A stretch of DNA of 64,000 nt. Origin: Qipengyuania citrea (lineage in GTDB: Bacteria; Pseudomonadota; Alphaproteobacteria; Sphingomonadales; Sphingomonadaceae). Of this stretch, positions 51,470-60,396 are shown piece after piece; positions within the stretch are counted from its first letter, which is position 1; every line of letters begins with the position of its first letter. The stretch is from positions 124,001 through 188,000 of the forward strand of contig NZ_WTYG01000002.1 of the NCBI RefSeq assembly GCF_009828015.1, in the 5' to 3' direction. The position numbers were made by a program, and so were the translations under genes. The notes under the pieces were generated by a model that was not told the DNA's origin, made no database searches, and worked only from the letters and a program-made list of their open reading frames with translations.

Positions 51470-54061
51470 ATGCAACTGGTCATCGTCGAATCGCCCGCGA
51501 AGGCGAAAACCATCGAGAAATATCTCGGCAAGGACTTCAAGGTTCTCGCCAGCTACGGTCACGTCCGCGACCTGCCGCCCAAGGACGGCAGCGTGCGCCC
51601 CGACGAAGGCTTCGCGATGGACTGGGAACTCTATCGCGACAAGCAGAAGCGCTTCAAGGAAATCAGCGACGCGTCGAAACAGGCCACCCGCCTCGTCCTC
51701 GCGACTGACCCTGACCGCGAAGGCGAGGCGATTTCGTGGCACGTCCAGGAACTGCTCAGGAAGCGCAAGACGCTGCCCGAGAAGGTCGACCGCGTGACGT
51801 TCAACGCTATCACCAAGCAGGCGGTGACCGAGGCGATGAAGGCCCCGCGCGAGCTCGACCAGCCGTTGATCGACGCCTATCTGGCGCGCCGCGCGCTCGA
51901 CTATCTCTATGGCTTCACCCTGTCGCCGGTGCTGTGGCGCCGCCTGCCCGGCGCCAAGAGCGCGGGCCGCGTGCAGTCGGTCGCGCTGCGGCTGATCGTC
52001 GGCCGCGAAATCGAGATCGAGCATTTCCGCGCCGACGAATACTGGTCGGTGATCGCCAAGCTGCAGCAGGACGGCAGCGAGTTCGACGCGCGGCTGGTCA
52101 AGTACGAGGGCAAGAAGCTCGACAAGCTGACGCTGGGCGATGAAGCAAGCGCCATGGCCGCCAAGGCGGCGGTCGAAGCGGGCAATTTCACGATCGAGGA
52201 GATCGAGACCAAGCCGTTCAAGCGCAATCCCGCGCCGCCGTTCACCACCTCGACGCTGCAGCAGGAAGCCGCGCGCAAGCTGGGCTTCTCCGCCAGCCAC
52301 ACGATGCGGCTCGCGCAGTCGCTCTATGAAGCGGGCGCGATCACCTACATGCGTACCGACGGCGTGCAGATGGATGGCAGCGCGATTTCGGAATGCCGCA
52401 AGGCGGTGTCCGATCGCTATGGCGGCCATGCGCTGCCCGAAAAGCCGCGCATCTACCAGTCGAAGGCCAAGAACGCGCAGGAAGCGCACGAAGCGATCCG
52501 GCCGACCGATTTTTCGCGCGATCGCGTGGGTTCGGGCGACGAGGGCAAGCTTTACGATCTCGTGTTCAAGCGCGCGATGGCCAGCCAGATGGCCGCCGCG
52601 CAGCTCGAGCGCACAACGGTCACGCTGCGCGAAGCCACCGGCCAGCACGAATTGCGCGCCACCGGCCAGGTGGTGAAATATCCGGGCTTCTTCGCGGTCT
52701 ACCAAGAAGGCCGCGACGATGCCGATGACGACGAGGACGGCCTGCTTCCCGCGATGAGCAAGGGCGACAGCCCGCTCAAGCGCGGCGTCGACGCCAACCA
52801 GCACTTCACCCAGCCGCCGCCGCGTTTTTCCGAAGCGAGCCTGGTCAAGCGGCTCGAGGAACTCGGCATCGGCCGCCCCTCGACCTATGCCAGCACGATC
52901 CAGACGCTGCGCGACCGTGCCTATGTGCGAATGGAGAAGAACCGCTTCTTCGCCGAGGAAAGCGGGCGGCTGCTGACTGCTTTCCTCGAACGCTTCTTCC
53001 CGCAATATGTCGCCTTCGACTACACCGCCGGGCTCGAGGACGAGCTCGACACCGTCAGCGACGGGCGCGAGGACTGGAAGAAGCTGCTCGAAGCCTTCTG
53101 GCGCGACTTCAAGCCCAAGACCGAAGAGGTGATGGACAAGAAGCCTTCGGAAGTGACCGAAGTGCTCGACGAATTCCTGTCCGATTACCTGTTCCCCGAA
53201 CGCGCCGACGGCAAGGACCCGCGCCATTGCCCGCTGTGCGAAACCGAAGGCCGCGAGGGCGGCCGGCTGGCGCTGCGCGGAGGCCGCTATGGCGCGTTCG
53301 TCGCCTGCGCCAATTACCCCGACTGCAAGTTCACCCGCCAGTTCGCCAAACCCGGCGGCGAGGGCGATGACGGCGCCGATGACGGGGTGATGGGCGAGGA
53401 TCCCGAAACCGGCCTGCCGGTCGAACGCAAGACGGGACGCTTCGGCCCCTACATCCAGCTGGGCGAAGGCAAGGAAGCCAAGCGCGCGAGCATTCCCAAG
53501 GACCTCGATGATTTCGATCTCGAATGGGCCCTCAAGCTGCTCAGCCTGCCGCGCATCGTCGGCCAGCATCCCGAGACCGGCAAGGATATCGAAGCCGCGA
53601 TAGGACGTTACGGCCCGTACCTGCGGCATGATGGCAAATACGCCAAGCTGCAGAGCACACGCGACGTGTTCGACACCGGCATGAATGCGGCGGTCACGCT
53701 GCTTGCCGAAGCCGCCAACCGCAAGGGCGGCACGCGCGGCAAGGCGGAGCCGATCAAGACGCTGGGCGAACACCCGACCAGCGGCGCCGAGATGAAGGTG
53801 ATGCCGGGGCGCTACGGCCCCTATGTCACCGATGGCACCACCAATGCGACGATCCCCAAGGACATGAAGCCCGAGGACGTCACCGAGGCGCAGGCGATCG
53901 AACTGATCGATGCGCGCGCGGCCAAGGGTCCGGGGAAAAAGAAGAAGGCCGCGCCCAAGAAGAAGGCGGCAGCGAAGAAGAAGCCTGCCGCCAAGAAGGC
54001 CCCCGCGAAGAAGAAGGCCCCGGCGAAGAAGACGGCTGCCAAGAAGGCCGCGGCCGACTGA
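51470..54061 (+). CDS. topA: DNA topoisomerase I
   Basis: Type IA topoisomerase of 863 residues that relaxes negative supercoils. The TOPRIM domain has VIVESPAKAKTIEKYLG at the start and DPDREGEAIS; the catalytic tyrosine is Y293 in AITYMRTDG. One four-cysteine zinc ribbon (CPLCETEG...CANYPDC) lies near residue 585, followed by repeats of the KTGRFGPYIQLG type. The last 40 residues are an almost pure Lys/Ala/Pro tail, a DNA-binding histone H1-like extension common in this group. The upstream 120 bp contains a GCGTATACGC palindrome at 51428-51437. The stop overlaps the next gene. Confidence 0.97.
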   Translation: MQLVIVESPAKAKTIEKYLGKDFKVLASYGHVRDLPPKDGSVRPDEGFAMDWELYRDKQKRFKEISDASKQATRLVLATDPDREGEAISWHVQELLRKRKTLPEKVDRVTFNAITKQAVTEAMKAPRELDQPLIDAYLARRALDYLYGFTLSPVLWRRLPGAKSAGRVQSVALRLIVGREIEIEHFRADEYWSVIAKLQQDGSEFDARLVKYEGKKLDKLTLGDEASAMAAKAAVEAGNFTIEEIETKPFKRNPAPPFTTSTLQQEAARKLGFSASHTMRLAQSLYEAGAITYMRTDGVQMDGSAISECRKAVSDRYGGHALPEKPRIYQSKAKNAQEAHEAIRPTDFSRDRVGSGDEGKLYDLVFKRAMASQMAAAQLERTTVTLREATGQHELRATGQVVKYPGFFAVYQEGRDDADDDEDGLLPAMSKGDSPLKRGVDANQHFTQPPPRFSEASLVKRLEELGIGRPSTYASTIQTLRDRAYVRMEKNRFFAEESGRLLTAFLERFFPQYVAFDYTAGLEDELDTVSDGREDWKKLLEAFWRDFKPKTEEVMDKKPSEVTEVLDEFLSDYLFPERADGKDPRHCPLCETEGREGGRLALRGGRYGAFVACANYPDCKFTRQFAKPGGEGDDGADDGVMGEDPETGLPVERKTGRFGPYIQLGEGKEAKRASIPKDLDDFDLEWALKLLSLPRIVGQHPETGKDIEAAIGRYGPYLRHDGKYAKLQSTRDVFDTGMNAAVTLLAEAANRKGGTRGKAEPIKTLGEHPTSGAEMKVMPGRYGPYVTDGTTNATIPKDMKPEDVTEAQAIELIDARAAKGPGKKKKAAPKKKAAAKKKPAAKKAPAKKKAPAKKTAAKKAAAD

Positions 54062-54243
54062 TGGCGAAGGACCGCTTCGAACGACACAAGCAGCCCTGGA
54101 CGGGCGAGGAGGCGGGCCAGCTCCGCACCCTCGCCGCCAAGGGGCAGGGCCTCAAGCAGATCGCCAAGGCGCTGAACCGCAGCGAGGAGTCGACCAAGGA
54201 CTTCGCCAAGAAGAACAAGATCAAGGTGGCGAAGAAGAGGTAG
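54061..54243 (+). CDS. Small basic HTH-like protein
   Basis: Predicted protein of 60 residues whose ATG overlaps the topA stop (TGATGG). PWTGEEAGQLRTLAAKGQGLKQIAKALNRSEESTKDFAKK has the pattern of a SANT/Myb-like or resolvase-type helix-turn-helix (W-T-x-E-E ... I-A-x-x-L-x-R-S), and the tail is basic. The overlap argues that it is translated with topA. A DNA-binding helper is inferred; function unknown. Confidence 0.72.
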   Translation: MAKDRFERHKQPWTGEEAGQLRTLAAKGQGLKQIAKALNRSEESTKDFAKKNKIKVAKKR

Positions 54244-54248
54244 GGCTT

Positions 54249-54758
54249 TTAGGCTAGGCTTATTGAGAAAACGATGACGCCAACCACAAACATGCTGCCA
54301 GACAGCCAGCCCAGCGCCTCACCGATCCAAGATCTTTCTCCTGCTCGATGGATAGAGGACTCTATATCACTCTGCCGCTGACTGTTAGTAAGGCCTGTGA
54401 TTTTCACTTCATTCCAGTAGAATATCGCATCTGGTAGCGCGCGGGATATCTTATTGGAGTAGTGCTGGTTGGCGACCGCGCCAAGCAACGCGAAGACTAG
54501 GCCTGATACGAACAAGAGAGCTGCTTCACGAGGCGATGTCACTTTCTCGAACTGATTCAATACCGTCAGTATTCCGCCAGAGTTTGCTGTGAAGAGGCTG
54601 GCGGTAAGCCACTTGGATAGCCCAGTTAACTGATCGAGAGCAATCTCGTGGTGTTTTTGGTAGTAATCGACCTTCCACTCAGCGTGTAATTTCGCCTGTG
54701 TGTGTTCGATATCATTAGTGCCGGCCACTTTTCCAACGGTTTTACTGGCTTTGCTCAT
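54249..54758 (-). CDS. Orphan membrane protein of unknown function in AT-rich DNA
   Basis: Predicted protein of 169 residues with a charged N-terminus (about 45 residues), two helices (about 49-70 and 77-97), a polar segment of about 45 residues, and a final helix (about 148-168). I recognise no family. Two sampled 60-bp lines of the gene region are 43-47% G+C, clearly below the rest of the window, and codon use is correspondingly different. It starts 3 bp after the era stop, in the same direction, and ends 5 bp from the convergent HTH-like gene. Transfer into the topA-era junction is likely. The layout recalls small membrane effectors of defence or toxin systems, but no partner gene is visible. 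Confidence 0.7.
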   Translation of the reverse strand: MSKASKTVGKVAGTNDIEHTQAKLHAEWKVDYYQKHHEIALDQLTGLSKWLTASLFTANSGGILTVLNQFEKVTSPREAALLFVSGLVFALLGAVANQHYSNKISRALPDAIFYWNEVKITGLTNSQRQSDIESSIHRAGERSWIGEALGWLSGSMFVVGVIVFSISLA

Positions 54759-54761
54759 CTA

Positions 54762-55664
54762 TCAGCTCTTCCAGTCCAGTCCCATTTCCTCGAACATTTC
54801 CTTGTCCTCGCTCCAGCGTTCGTCGGTCTTGACGTGGAGGAACAGGTGGACCTTCTGGCCGAGCAGTTCGCTCAGCTCCTCGCGCGCGGCCTGGCCGATC
54901 GCCTTGATCCGGCTGCCACCCTTGCCGAGCACGATCATCCGCTGGTTGTCGCGCATCACCACGATCTGCTGGTGGATCTCGACGCTGCCGTCCTTGCGCT
55001 GGATGTATTTCTCGGGCCGCACCGCGCTGTCGTAGGGCAGTTCCTCGTGCAGCTGCTGGTAGAGCTGCTCGCGCGTGATTTCGGTGGCGAGCAGGCGTTC
55101 GCTGGCATCGCTGACCTGGTCTTCGGGATACATCCACGCGCCTTCGGGCATCATGGCGGCGAGCGCGTCCTTCATCTCGTCCACGCCGTCGCCGGTCAGC
55201 GCGGAGACGAAATAGACCGTTTCGAATTCGACCTTCCCGGTCAGCTCCTGCGCCAGCGCCAGTAGCGGTTCCTTCTTGGCCCGGTCGACCTTGTTGAGCA
55301 CGAGGATCTTGCGTTCGGGCCGCGCGGCGATCTGTTCGAGCAGCGGTTCCAGCTCGTGCCGCCGCTGCTTGAGCGGATCGACCAGCAGCAGCAGCGCATC
55401 GGCCGCCTCGGCGCCTTCCCACGCGGCGCTGACCATCGCCCGGTCGAGCCGCCGCTTGGGCGCGAAGATGCCCGGCGTGTCGACGAGGATCATCTGCGTG
55501 TCGCCATGCAACGCGATGCCCATCATCCGCGCCCGCGTGGTCTGCGCCTTGGCGCTGGTGATCGCGACCTTCTGGCCGACCAGTTGGTTCACCAGCGTGC
55601 TCTTGCCCGCATTGGGCGCACCCAGCACTGCGACCACGCCGCATTTGGTTGTTTCCTGCGTCAC
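54762..55664 (-). CDS. era: GTPase Era
   Basis: Ribosome-assembly GTPase of 300 residues. G1 is GAPNAGKSTLVNQL, G3 is DTPGIF, G4 is LNKVD; the C-terminal KH domain (VIVLGKGGSRIKAIGQAAREELSELLG, written with the M of MIVLG) binds the 3' end of 16S rRNA. The start codon is GTG 55664, overlapping the rnc stop. It is the third gene of lepB-rnc-era. The AT-rich orphan follows 3 bp downstream. Confidence 0.96.
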   Translation of the reverse strand: MTQETTKCGVVAVLGAPNAGKSTLVNQLVGQKVAITSAKAQTTRARMMGIALHGDTQMILVDTPGIFAPKRRLDRAMVSAAWEGAEAADALLLLVDPLKQRRHELEPLLEQIAARPERKILVLNKVDRAKKEPLLALAQELTGKVEFETVYFVSALTGDGVDEMKDALAAMMPEGAWMYPEDQVSDASERLLATEITREQLYQQLHEELPYDSAVRPEKYIQRKDGSVEIHQQIVVMRDNQRMIVLGKGGSRIKAIGQAAREELSELLGQKVHLFLHVKTDERWSEDKEMFEEMGLDWKS

Positions 55665-56332
55665 CCGAATGTCTCCATGAATATGCGTGCCGCCTGTTTT
55701 TCGGCTTCCTGCTTGCTGCCCGCGGTGCCTTCGGCCTCGCCGACCTTGTGGACTTTCACCCGCACGGTGAAGCGCGCCGCGTGATCGGGGCCCGACCGCT
55801 CGATCAGCTCGTATTCGGGCGGGCGCCGCTGGTTACCCGCGGCCCATTCCTGCAACGCGCTCTTGGGGTGTTTCGACTTACCCGCGCCGCTTTCCAGCGC
55901 CGGACGCCACAGCAGGCGCACGACGTCGCGCGCCGCGGCGAAGCCGTTGTCGAGGAACTGCGCGCCGAGCAGCGCTTCCATCACGTCGCCGAGGATGTTG
56001 TCGCTGTCGCGGCCGCCATCGCTGCTCGCCTGGCGCGAGATCCGGATATGCGGCGCCAGCCCGATGCCGCGCGCCACCTGCGCGCACATCGCCCGGCTGA
56101 CGATCGCGTTGAGCCGCTGCGCCAGCTTGCCCTCTGGCGCTTCGCTTTGCGCATAGAGCCAGTCGGCGATCGCGAGGCCGAGCACGCGGTCGCCAAGGAA
56201 CTCGAGCCGTTCGTAATCGCGCGTTTCGCCCATGCTGCCATGCGTCAGCGCGGCGAACCACAGCGCTTCGTCCTGCACGGTGAAACCCGTGCGGGTCAGC
56301 CAGTCGCGGGCATCCGGGTCGAGCGCGCTCAT
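55661..56332 (-). CDS. rnc: Ribonuclease III
   Basis: Double-strand RNA endonuclease of 223 residues. The RNase III signature is YERLEFLGDRVLGLAIADWLY and the second metal site DNILGDVMEALLGAQFLD; a dsRNA-binding domain makes up the last 70 residues (PKSALQEWAAGNQRRPPEYEL). ATG 56332 overlaps the lepB stop, and its stop overlaps the era start, so the three genes are coupled. Confidence 0.96.
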   Translation of the reverse strand: MSALDPDARDWLTRTGFTVQDEALWFAALTHGSMGETRDYERLEFLGDRVLGLAIADWLYAQSEAPEGKLAQRLNAIVSRAMCAQVARGIGLAPHIRISRQASSDGGRDSDNILGDVMEALLGAQFLDNGFAAARDVVRLLWRPALESGAGKSKHPKSALQEWAAGNQRRPPEYELIERSGPDHAARFTVRVKVHKVGEAEGTAGSKQEAEKQAARIFMETFG

Positions 56333-57228
56333 ATGTCGGCCCCGATCCGGTCCCAGCGCGCGGCGGTGAACCAGGTCCACGGCAGCAGCCATTCGGCGCT
56401 GCCGTCGGTCGACCACAGCACGCGGCTGGCGCGGCCCACCAGCAGGTCGGTATCGACCAGTCCGACGCCGCCGTCGCGCACGGCCGGGAAGCGGCTGTCG
56501 AGCGAGTTGTCGCGGTTGTCGCCCATCACGAACAGCTGGCCTGCGGGAACCACGATCGGCGCGGCATTGTCGGGGTCGATGCGCAGCGGGTTGCCGCGTT
56601 CGTCGGTGGCGACACCGCGCGCGCCATCGCTGAGGAAGCGCGGCCCGACGGTGCCGAAATCGATCGTCAGGTAGCTTTTGCCCGACGGCAGGGTCTCGCG
56701 GAACTGGCGGTAGCGGCAGGTGGTCCCGCCATCGACCACGACCCCGCCATCGCTGCGGCAGGCGGTGTTGGGGCCCATCGCGATATCGGCGGCGCCCGCG
56801 GGCTGCTTGGGCAGCGGCTCGCCGTTGAGGATCACGCGGCCGTTTTCCAGCGCCAGCGTATCGCCGGGCAGGCCGATCACGCGCTTGACGTAATCCGCGC
56901 CGGTCACCGGATGCTTGAAGATGACGACATCGCCGCGGTCGGGCAGGCTGGCGAAGATGCGCCCGTCGAACAGCGCCGGTTCGCCCGGCAGCGACAGGTT
57001 GGAAAAGCCGTAGGGCCATTTCGCCGCGACCAGGTAATCGCCATTGCGCAGGTTCGGCAGCATGCTCTCGCTGGGAATGGTGAAGGGCGAGAAGATGAAG
57101 CTGCGGAAGATCAGCACCGCGATCACCAGCTTGGTGACGAACCACAGGAAACTGCCAAGGCTTTCCTTTTTCTCGGTCTCGCCCGGGCCGGCGGCAGGCG
57201 TAGCGGTATCCAGCGTTTGCTGTGTCAT
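56329..57228 (-). CDS. lepB: Signal peptidase I
   Basis: Membrane serine protease of 299 residues that removes Sec and Tat signal peptides. A single helix (about 29-47) precedes the catalytic serine S55 in IPSESMLPNL and the general base K115 in YVKRVIGLPGDTL. The signature GDNRDNSLDSR follows. The enzyme is longer than Gram-positive forms because of inserts in the beta domain. It heads the lepB-rnc-era operon and diverges from pgi. Confidence 0.96.
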   Translation of the reverse strand: MTQQTLDTATPAAGPGETEKKESLGSFLWFVTKLVIAVLIFRSFIFSPFTIPSESMLPNLRNGDYLVAAKWPYGFSNLSLPGEPALFDGRIFASLPDRGDVVIFKHPVTGADYVKRVIGLPGDTLALENGRVILNGEPLPKQPAGAADIAMGPNTACRSDGGVVVDGGTTCRYRQFRETLPSGKSYLTIDFGTVGPRFLSDGARGVATDERGNPLRIDPDNAAPIVVPAGQLFVMGDNRDNSLDSRFPAVRDGGVGLVDTDLLVGRASRVLWSTDGSAEWLLPWTWFTAARWDRIGADI

Positions 57229-57297
57229 GCGGGGTTCTCAATCATTGCCGAGTTCCCTAGTCGCAGGAGCGCAGCCATCAAAGGATTTTTGCCCGCC

Positions 57298-58848
57298 ATG
57301 ACCACCGCCGCCCAGCTCTGGACCCGCCTGGAAACCCTGCCGCGCCCGACACTGGGCGAATTGTTCAGCGCCGCGCGCGAAGGCGGCGAAGGCGCGGACG
57401 AGCCCGGCGGCGCCGACCGGGTCGCGATGCTCTCGGGCCGGATCGAGCTCGAGGAGGGCGGGATCCTGTTCGACTGGTCGAAGACGCATCTCGACCGCGC
57501 CGTGGTCGCGGGCTTCGAAGAGCTGGCCGAGGCGATGGACCTCGCCGGCATGCGCACAAAGCTGTTCGGCGGCGAAGTGGTCAACCCGACCGAAGGCCGC
57601 GCCGCCGATCATGCGACTCTGCGCGGCACGGGCGAGGGCGCCAAGGTCGAGGAAGCGATGGCGCTGATCGACCGCATGGGCATGCTGGTCGAGGCGATCC
57701 ACCAGGGCGCGCTGGGCGAGATCGAGCACCTGATCCACATCGGGATCGGCGGCAGTGCACTCGGCCCCGCGCTGGGGGTCGACGCGCTCGGCCGCGATCT
57801 GTCCTATTGCGACGTCCATGTCGTCTCCAACATCGACGGGGTCGCGCTCGAGGCAGCCTTCGCGAAATGCGATCCGGCCAAGACGCTGATCGCGGTGGCG
57901 AGCAAGACCTTCACCACGATCGAAACCATGACCAATGCCGCCAGTGCGCTCAAATGGCTGGGCGACAATGGCGTCTCCGATCCCGGCGGGCGCGTGATAG
58001 CGCTGACCGCCAATCCCGAAGGCGCGGTCGAATGGGGCGTCGACGAAACGCGCATCCTGCCGTTCCAGGAAAGCGTCGGCGGGCGCTATTCGATCTGGTC
58101 CTCGATCGGCTTCCCGATCGCCATGGCAGTGGGGATGGACGATTTCCGCGCCATGCTCGCAGGCGCCAAGGCGGTGGACGAGCATTTCCGCGACACCGAC
58201 GGCGCGGCCAACCTCGTCCTGCGCGCGGCCTTTGCCGATCTCTACTACACCCGCGTGCGCGGCTGCCAGACGCGCGCGGTGTTCGCCTATGATGAACGGC
58301 TGGGGCTGTTCCCCGATTACCTCCAGCAGCTCGAGATGGAATCGAACGGCAAGCGCGTCACTGCCGAAATGCAGCCGGTCGACGGCCCGACCGCGCCGAT
58401 CACCTGGGGCGGGGTGGGCACCGATGCGCAGCACGCGGTGTTCCAGCTGCTCCACCAGGGCACGCATCTGGTGCCGGTCGATTTCATCGCCAGCATCGCC
58501 CCGGGCGACGAGCTCGACCCCGCGCACCATCGCATCCTGCTGATGAACTGCTTCGCGCAAGGCGCGGCGCTGATGGCGGGCAAGCAGGGCGAGGACCCCG
58601 CGCGCAATTACCCCGGCGACCGCCCCAGCGCGACGATTCTGTGCGACGATCTCGACGCCGCCGCACTGGGCGCGCTGATCGCCTTCCACGAACACCGCGT
58701 CTTCGCCAGCGCGGTGCTGATGGGGATCAACCCCTTCGACCAGTTCGGCGTCGAACTGGGCAAGCAAATGGCAAAGGCGATCGAACAGGGCGGCGAGGAA
58801 TTCGATGCAAGCACCGAGGCGCTGCTGGATGCCGCTGGGTTGGGGTGA
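57298..58848 (+). CDS. pgi: Glucose-6-phosphate isomerase
   Basis: Enzyme of 516 residues that interconverts glucose 6-phosphate and fructose 6-phosphate. Blocks include HIGIGGSALGPAL, VASKTFTTIETMTNA, GGRYSIWSSIGFP and GINPFDQFGVELGKQMAK at the C-terminus. ATG 57298 is chosen, 69 bp from the divergent lepB; the frame is open further upstream only because of GC-rich sequence. Confidence 0.96.
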   Translation: MTTAAQLWTRLETLPRPTLGELFSAAREGGEGADEPGGADRVAMLSGRIELEEGGILFDWSKTHLDRAVVAGFEELAEAMDLAGMRTKLFGGEVVNPTEGRAADHATLRGTGEGAKVEEAMALIDRMGMLVEAIHQGALGEIEHLIHIGIGGSALGPALGVDALGRDLSYCDVHVVSNIDGVALEAAFAKCDPAKTLIAVASKTFTTIETMTNAASALKWLGDNGVSDPGGRVIALTANPEGAVEWGVDETRILPFQESVGGRYSIWSSIGFPIAMAVGMDDFRAMLAGAKAVDEHFRDTDGAANLVLRAAFADLYYTRVRGCQTRAVFAYDERLGLFPDYLQQLEMESNGKRVTAEMQPVDGPTAPITWGGVGTDAQHAVFQLLHQGTHLVPVDFIASIAPGDELDPAHHRILLMNCFAQGAALMAGKQGEDPARNYPGDRPSATILCDDLDAAALGALIAFHEHRVFASAVLMGINPFDQFGVELGKQMAKAIEQGGEEFDASTEALLDAAGLG

Positions 58849-58854
58849 GCAACT

Positions 58855-60096
58855 TCAAACCAGCACGAAATACATCACAGCCAACGCGCCCATCACCACT
58901 GTGCCCGTCAGGCTCAGCGCCTTGATTGCGGTGCTTGGCCTCGCGTCGGTGGGCAGTTCGCAGCGCGTCACAACGAGGTAGTTCAGCAGCGCGAGCAGCG
59001 GCGCGACCACGAAGGTGGCGCTGGTCACGAAGTCGAGGAAGCTCGTGAACGCGCCCATCGCGGTGAACAGCACTAAGATCGACAGTCCGGCCAGCGCCAG
59101 CGTGCTTAGTACATATTGCGTGCGCGTGCCGCTCTGCTGTTCCGCGCCGCGCAGGACTTGGATCGCGGCGGGCAGGGTGCGGGCATAGGCGTCGATCGCG
59201 GCGATCACCGTGGTCAGCATCACCGAGAGCGCGGCCACGGCGGCCAGCGCTGCGGCGGTCGGCCCGAGCGCTTCGCGGTAGAGGTTCACCAGCTGGCCCG
59301 CGAAGCCCGGCGCATCGGACAGCGGGGCGATATCCTGTGCATGCATCACGCCCGCGCCCATGATGCAGAAGCACAGCGCCATCAGCGTGGTCATGACATA
59401 GGGCCACAGGAAGCTGCTGCGCGCCTGCGCTAACGTGGGATGTGCGCCTGTGGGCAAAGTGCGGTCGGCTTCCACCTTCCACAGCGACAGAGCGACCGAG
59501 ACGTCGAGCGGGTTGGGCATGAAGCCCGCGAGCGCGACGATGAATAGCAGCGCGGCGGTTTGCCGTGTCCAGCCGAAATCGGTCAGCGTCGCCCATTCGA
59601 CGCGTGGCAGGACCATGATGGTGGTCGCCACCGTCGCGATGACGAGGAAGGCGAGCAGCACGCCGTTGACCCGATCGAGCAGCCGGTACCCGCCGGCGAA
59701 GAGCAGCGCGGAGGCGAGCGCGATCACCAGCGATCCCATGACCGGCAGCGGCAGCAGCGGGCCGAAAACGGCAGCGAAGATTCCTGCCGTCGCTGCGCCC
59801 AGCGCGGCATAGACGATCGGTACCAGCGGGATCACGGCGACGAGGAACAGCCACACCGCCCATGGGCCCAGCTCGCGATAGCCGGACAGCAGCGAACGCC
59901 CGCGTGCATGTGCGTAATCGACGCCGAAGCGGTAGGCGGGATATTTGAGCAAGGTCGAGAGCACGATCACGCCCAGCAGGGCGACCCCGAACATCGCACC
60001 CGCGCGGGTCGATTGCACGAGATGCGAAGTACCGATGGCAGAACCGGTAAAGATCAGGCCGGGGCCCGCCAGACGGCGCAGGATCGCGTTTCTCAT
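58855..60096 (-). CDS. Nramp-like divalent metal transporter with altered metal motifs
   Basis: Membrane protein of 413 residues with about eleven helices and Nramp-fold sequence. The first helix reads GPGLIFTGSAIGTSHLVQS, where classical Nramp has DPGN; the sixth helix reads ALAGFMPNPLDVSV, where the family has MPHN. Both metal-binding helices are therefore changed, as in Nramp-related proteins that carry Mg2+ or other substrates, so Mn2+/Fe2+ uptake should not be assumed. ATG 60096 is chosen. It converges with pgi with 6 bp between. Confidence 0.83.
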   Translation of the reverse strand: MRNAILRRLAGPGLIFTGSAIGTSHLVQSTRAGAMFGVALLGVIVLSTLLKYPAYRFGVDYAHARGRSLLSGYRELGPWAVWLFLVAVIPLVPIVYAALGAATAGIFAAVFGPLLPLPVMGSLVIALASALLFAGGYRLLDRVNGVLLAFLVIATVATTIMVLPRVEWATLTDFGWTRQTAALLFIVALAGFMPNPLDVSVALSLWKVEADRTLPTGAHPTLAQARSSFLWPYVMTTLMALCFCIMGAGVMHAQDIAPLSDAPGFAGQLVNLYREALGPTAAALAAVAALSVMLTTVIAAIDAYARTLPAAIQVLRGAEQQSGTRTQYVLSTLALAGLSILVLFTAMGAFTSFLDFVTSATFVVAPLLALLNYLVVTRCELPTDARPSTAIKALSLTGTVVMGALAVMYFVLV

Positions 60097-60396
60097 CTTA
60101 TATCCCCAAGGCTCCGCAAGGCGCGGACGATGCTTCCGAAATTGCCGGTCACGCAAGCGAAATGATCGTTCGTTCTTGCGAAACAAATTGACATTCCGCG
60201 CCTTTGCGCTCATCTGGTCTCCATCGAAGCGCGCTAGCCAGCGTGAAGCGGCGATCGGTTTACAGCGATTGCCCCGGCCGCGCCTCGGTTCCTTTTTCCA
60301 GACTTCCCTATTCACGCGGGTGGTTTCAAACCCCGCGACCGCGCCCGGATTCCGTCATGGAACGCTGAGCGCGCCGCATTACGAATGCGAGTTTTC
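60097..60396. other. 300-bp intergenic region without a gene
   Basis: Divergent gap between the Nramp-like gene and the helicase gene. I see no coding sequence. A TTGACA at 60188-60193 is a possible -35 box for the helicase, but no good -10 lies 16-18 bp beyond it; if used, the leader would be about 170 nt or longer, as in cold-regulated helicases. Confidence 0.4.

Noticed and set aside
50159-53773. A 1204-residue minus-strand frame across dprA and topA
   Set aside because: Antisense shadow of two well-supported genes.
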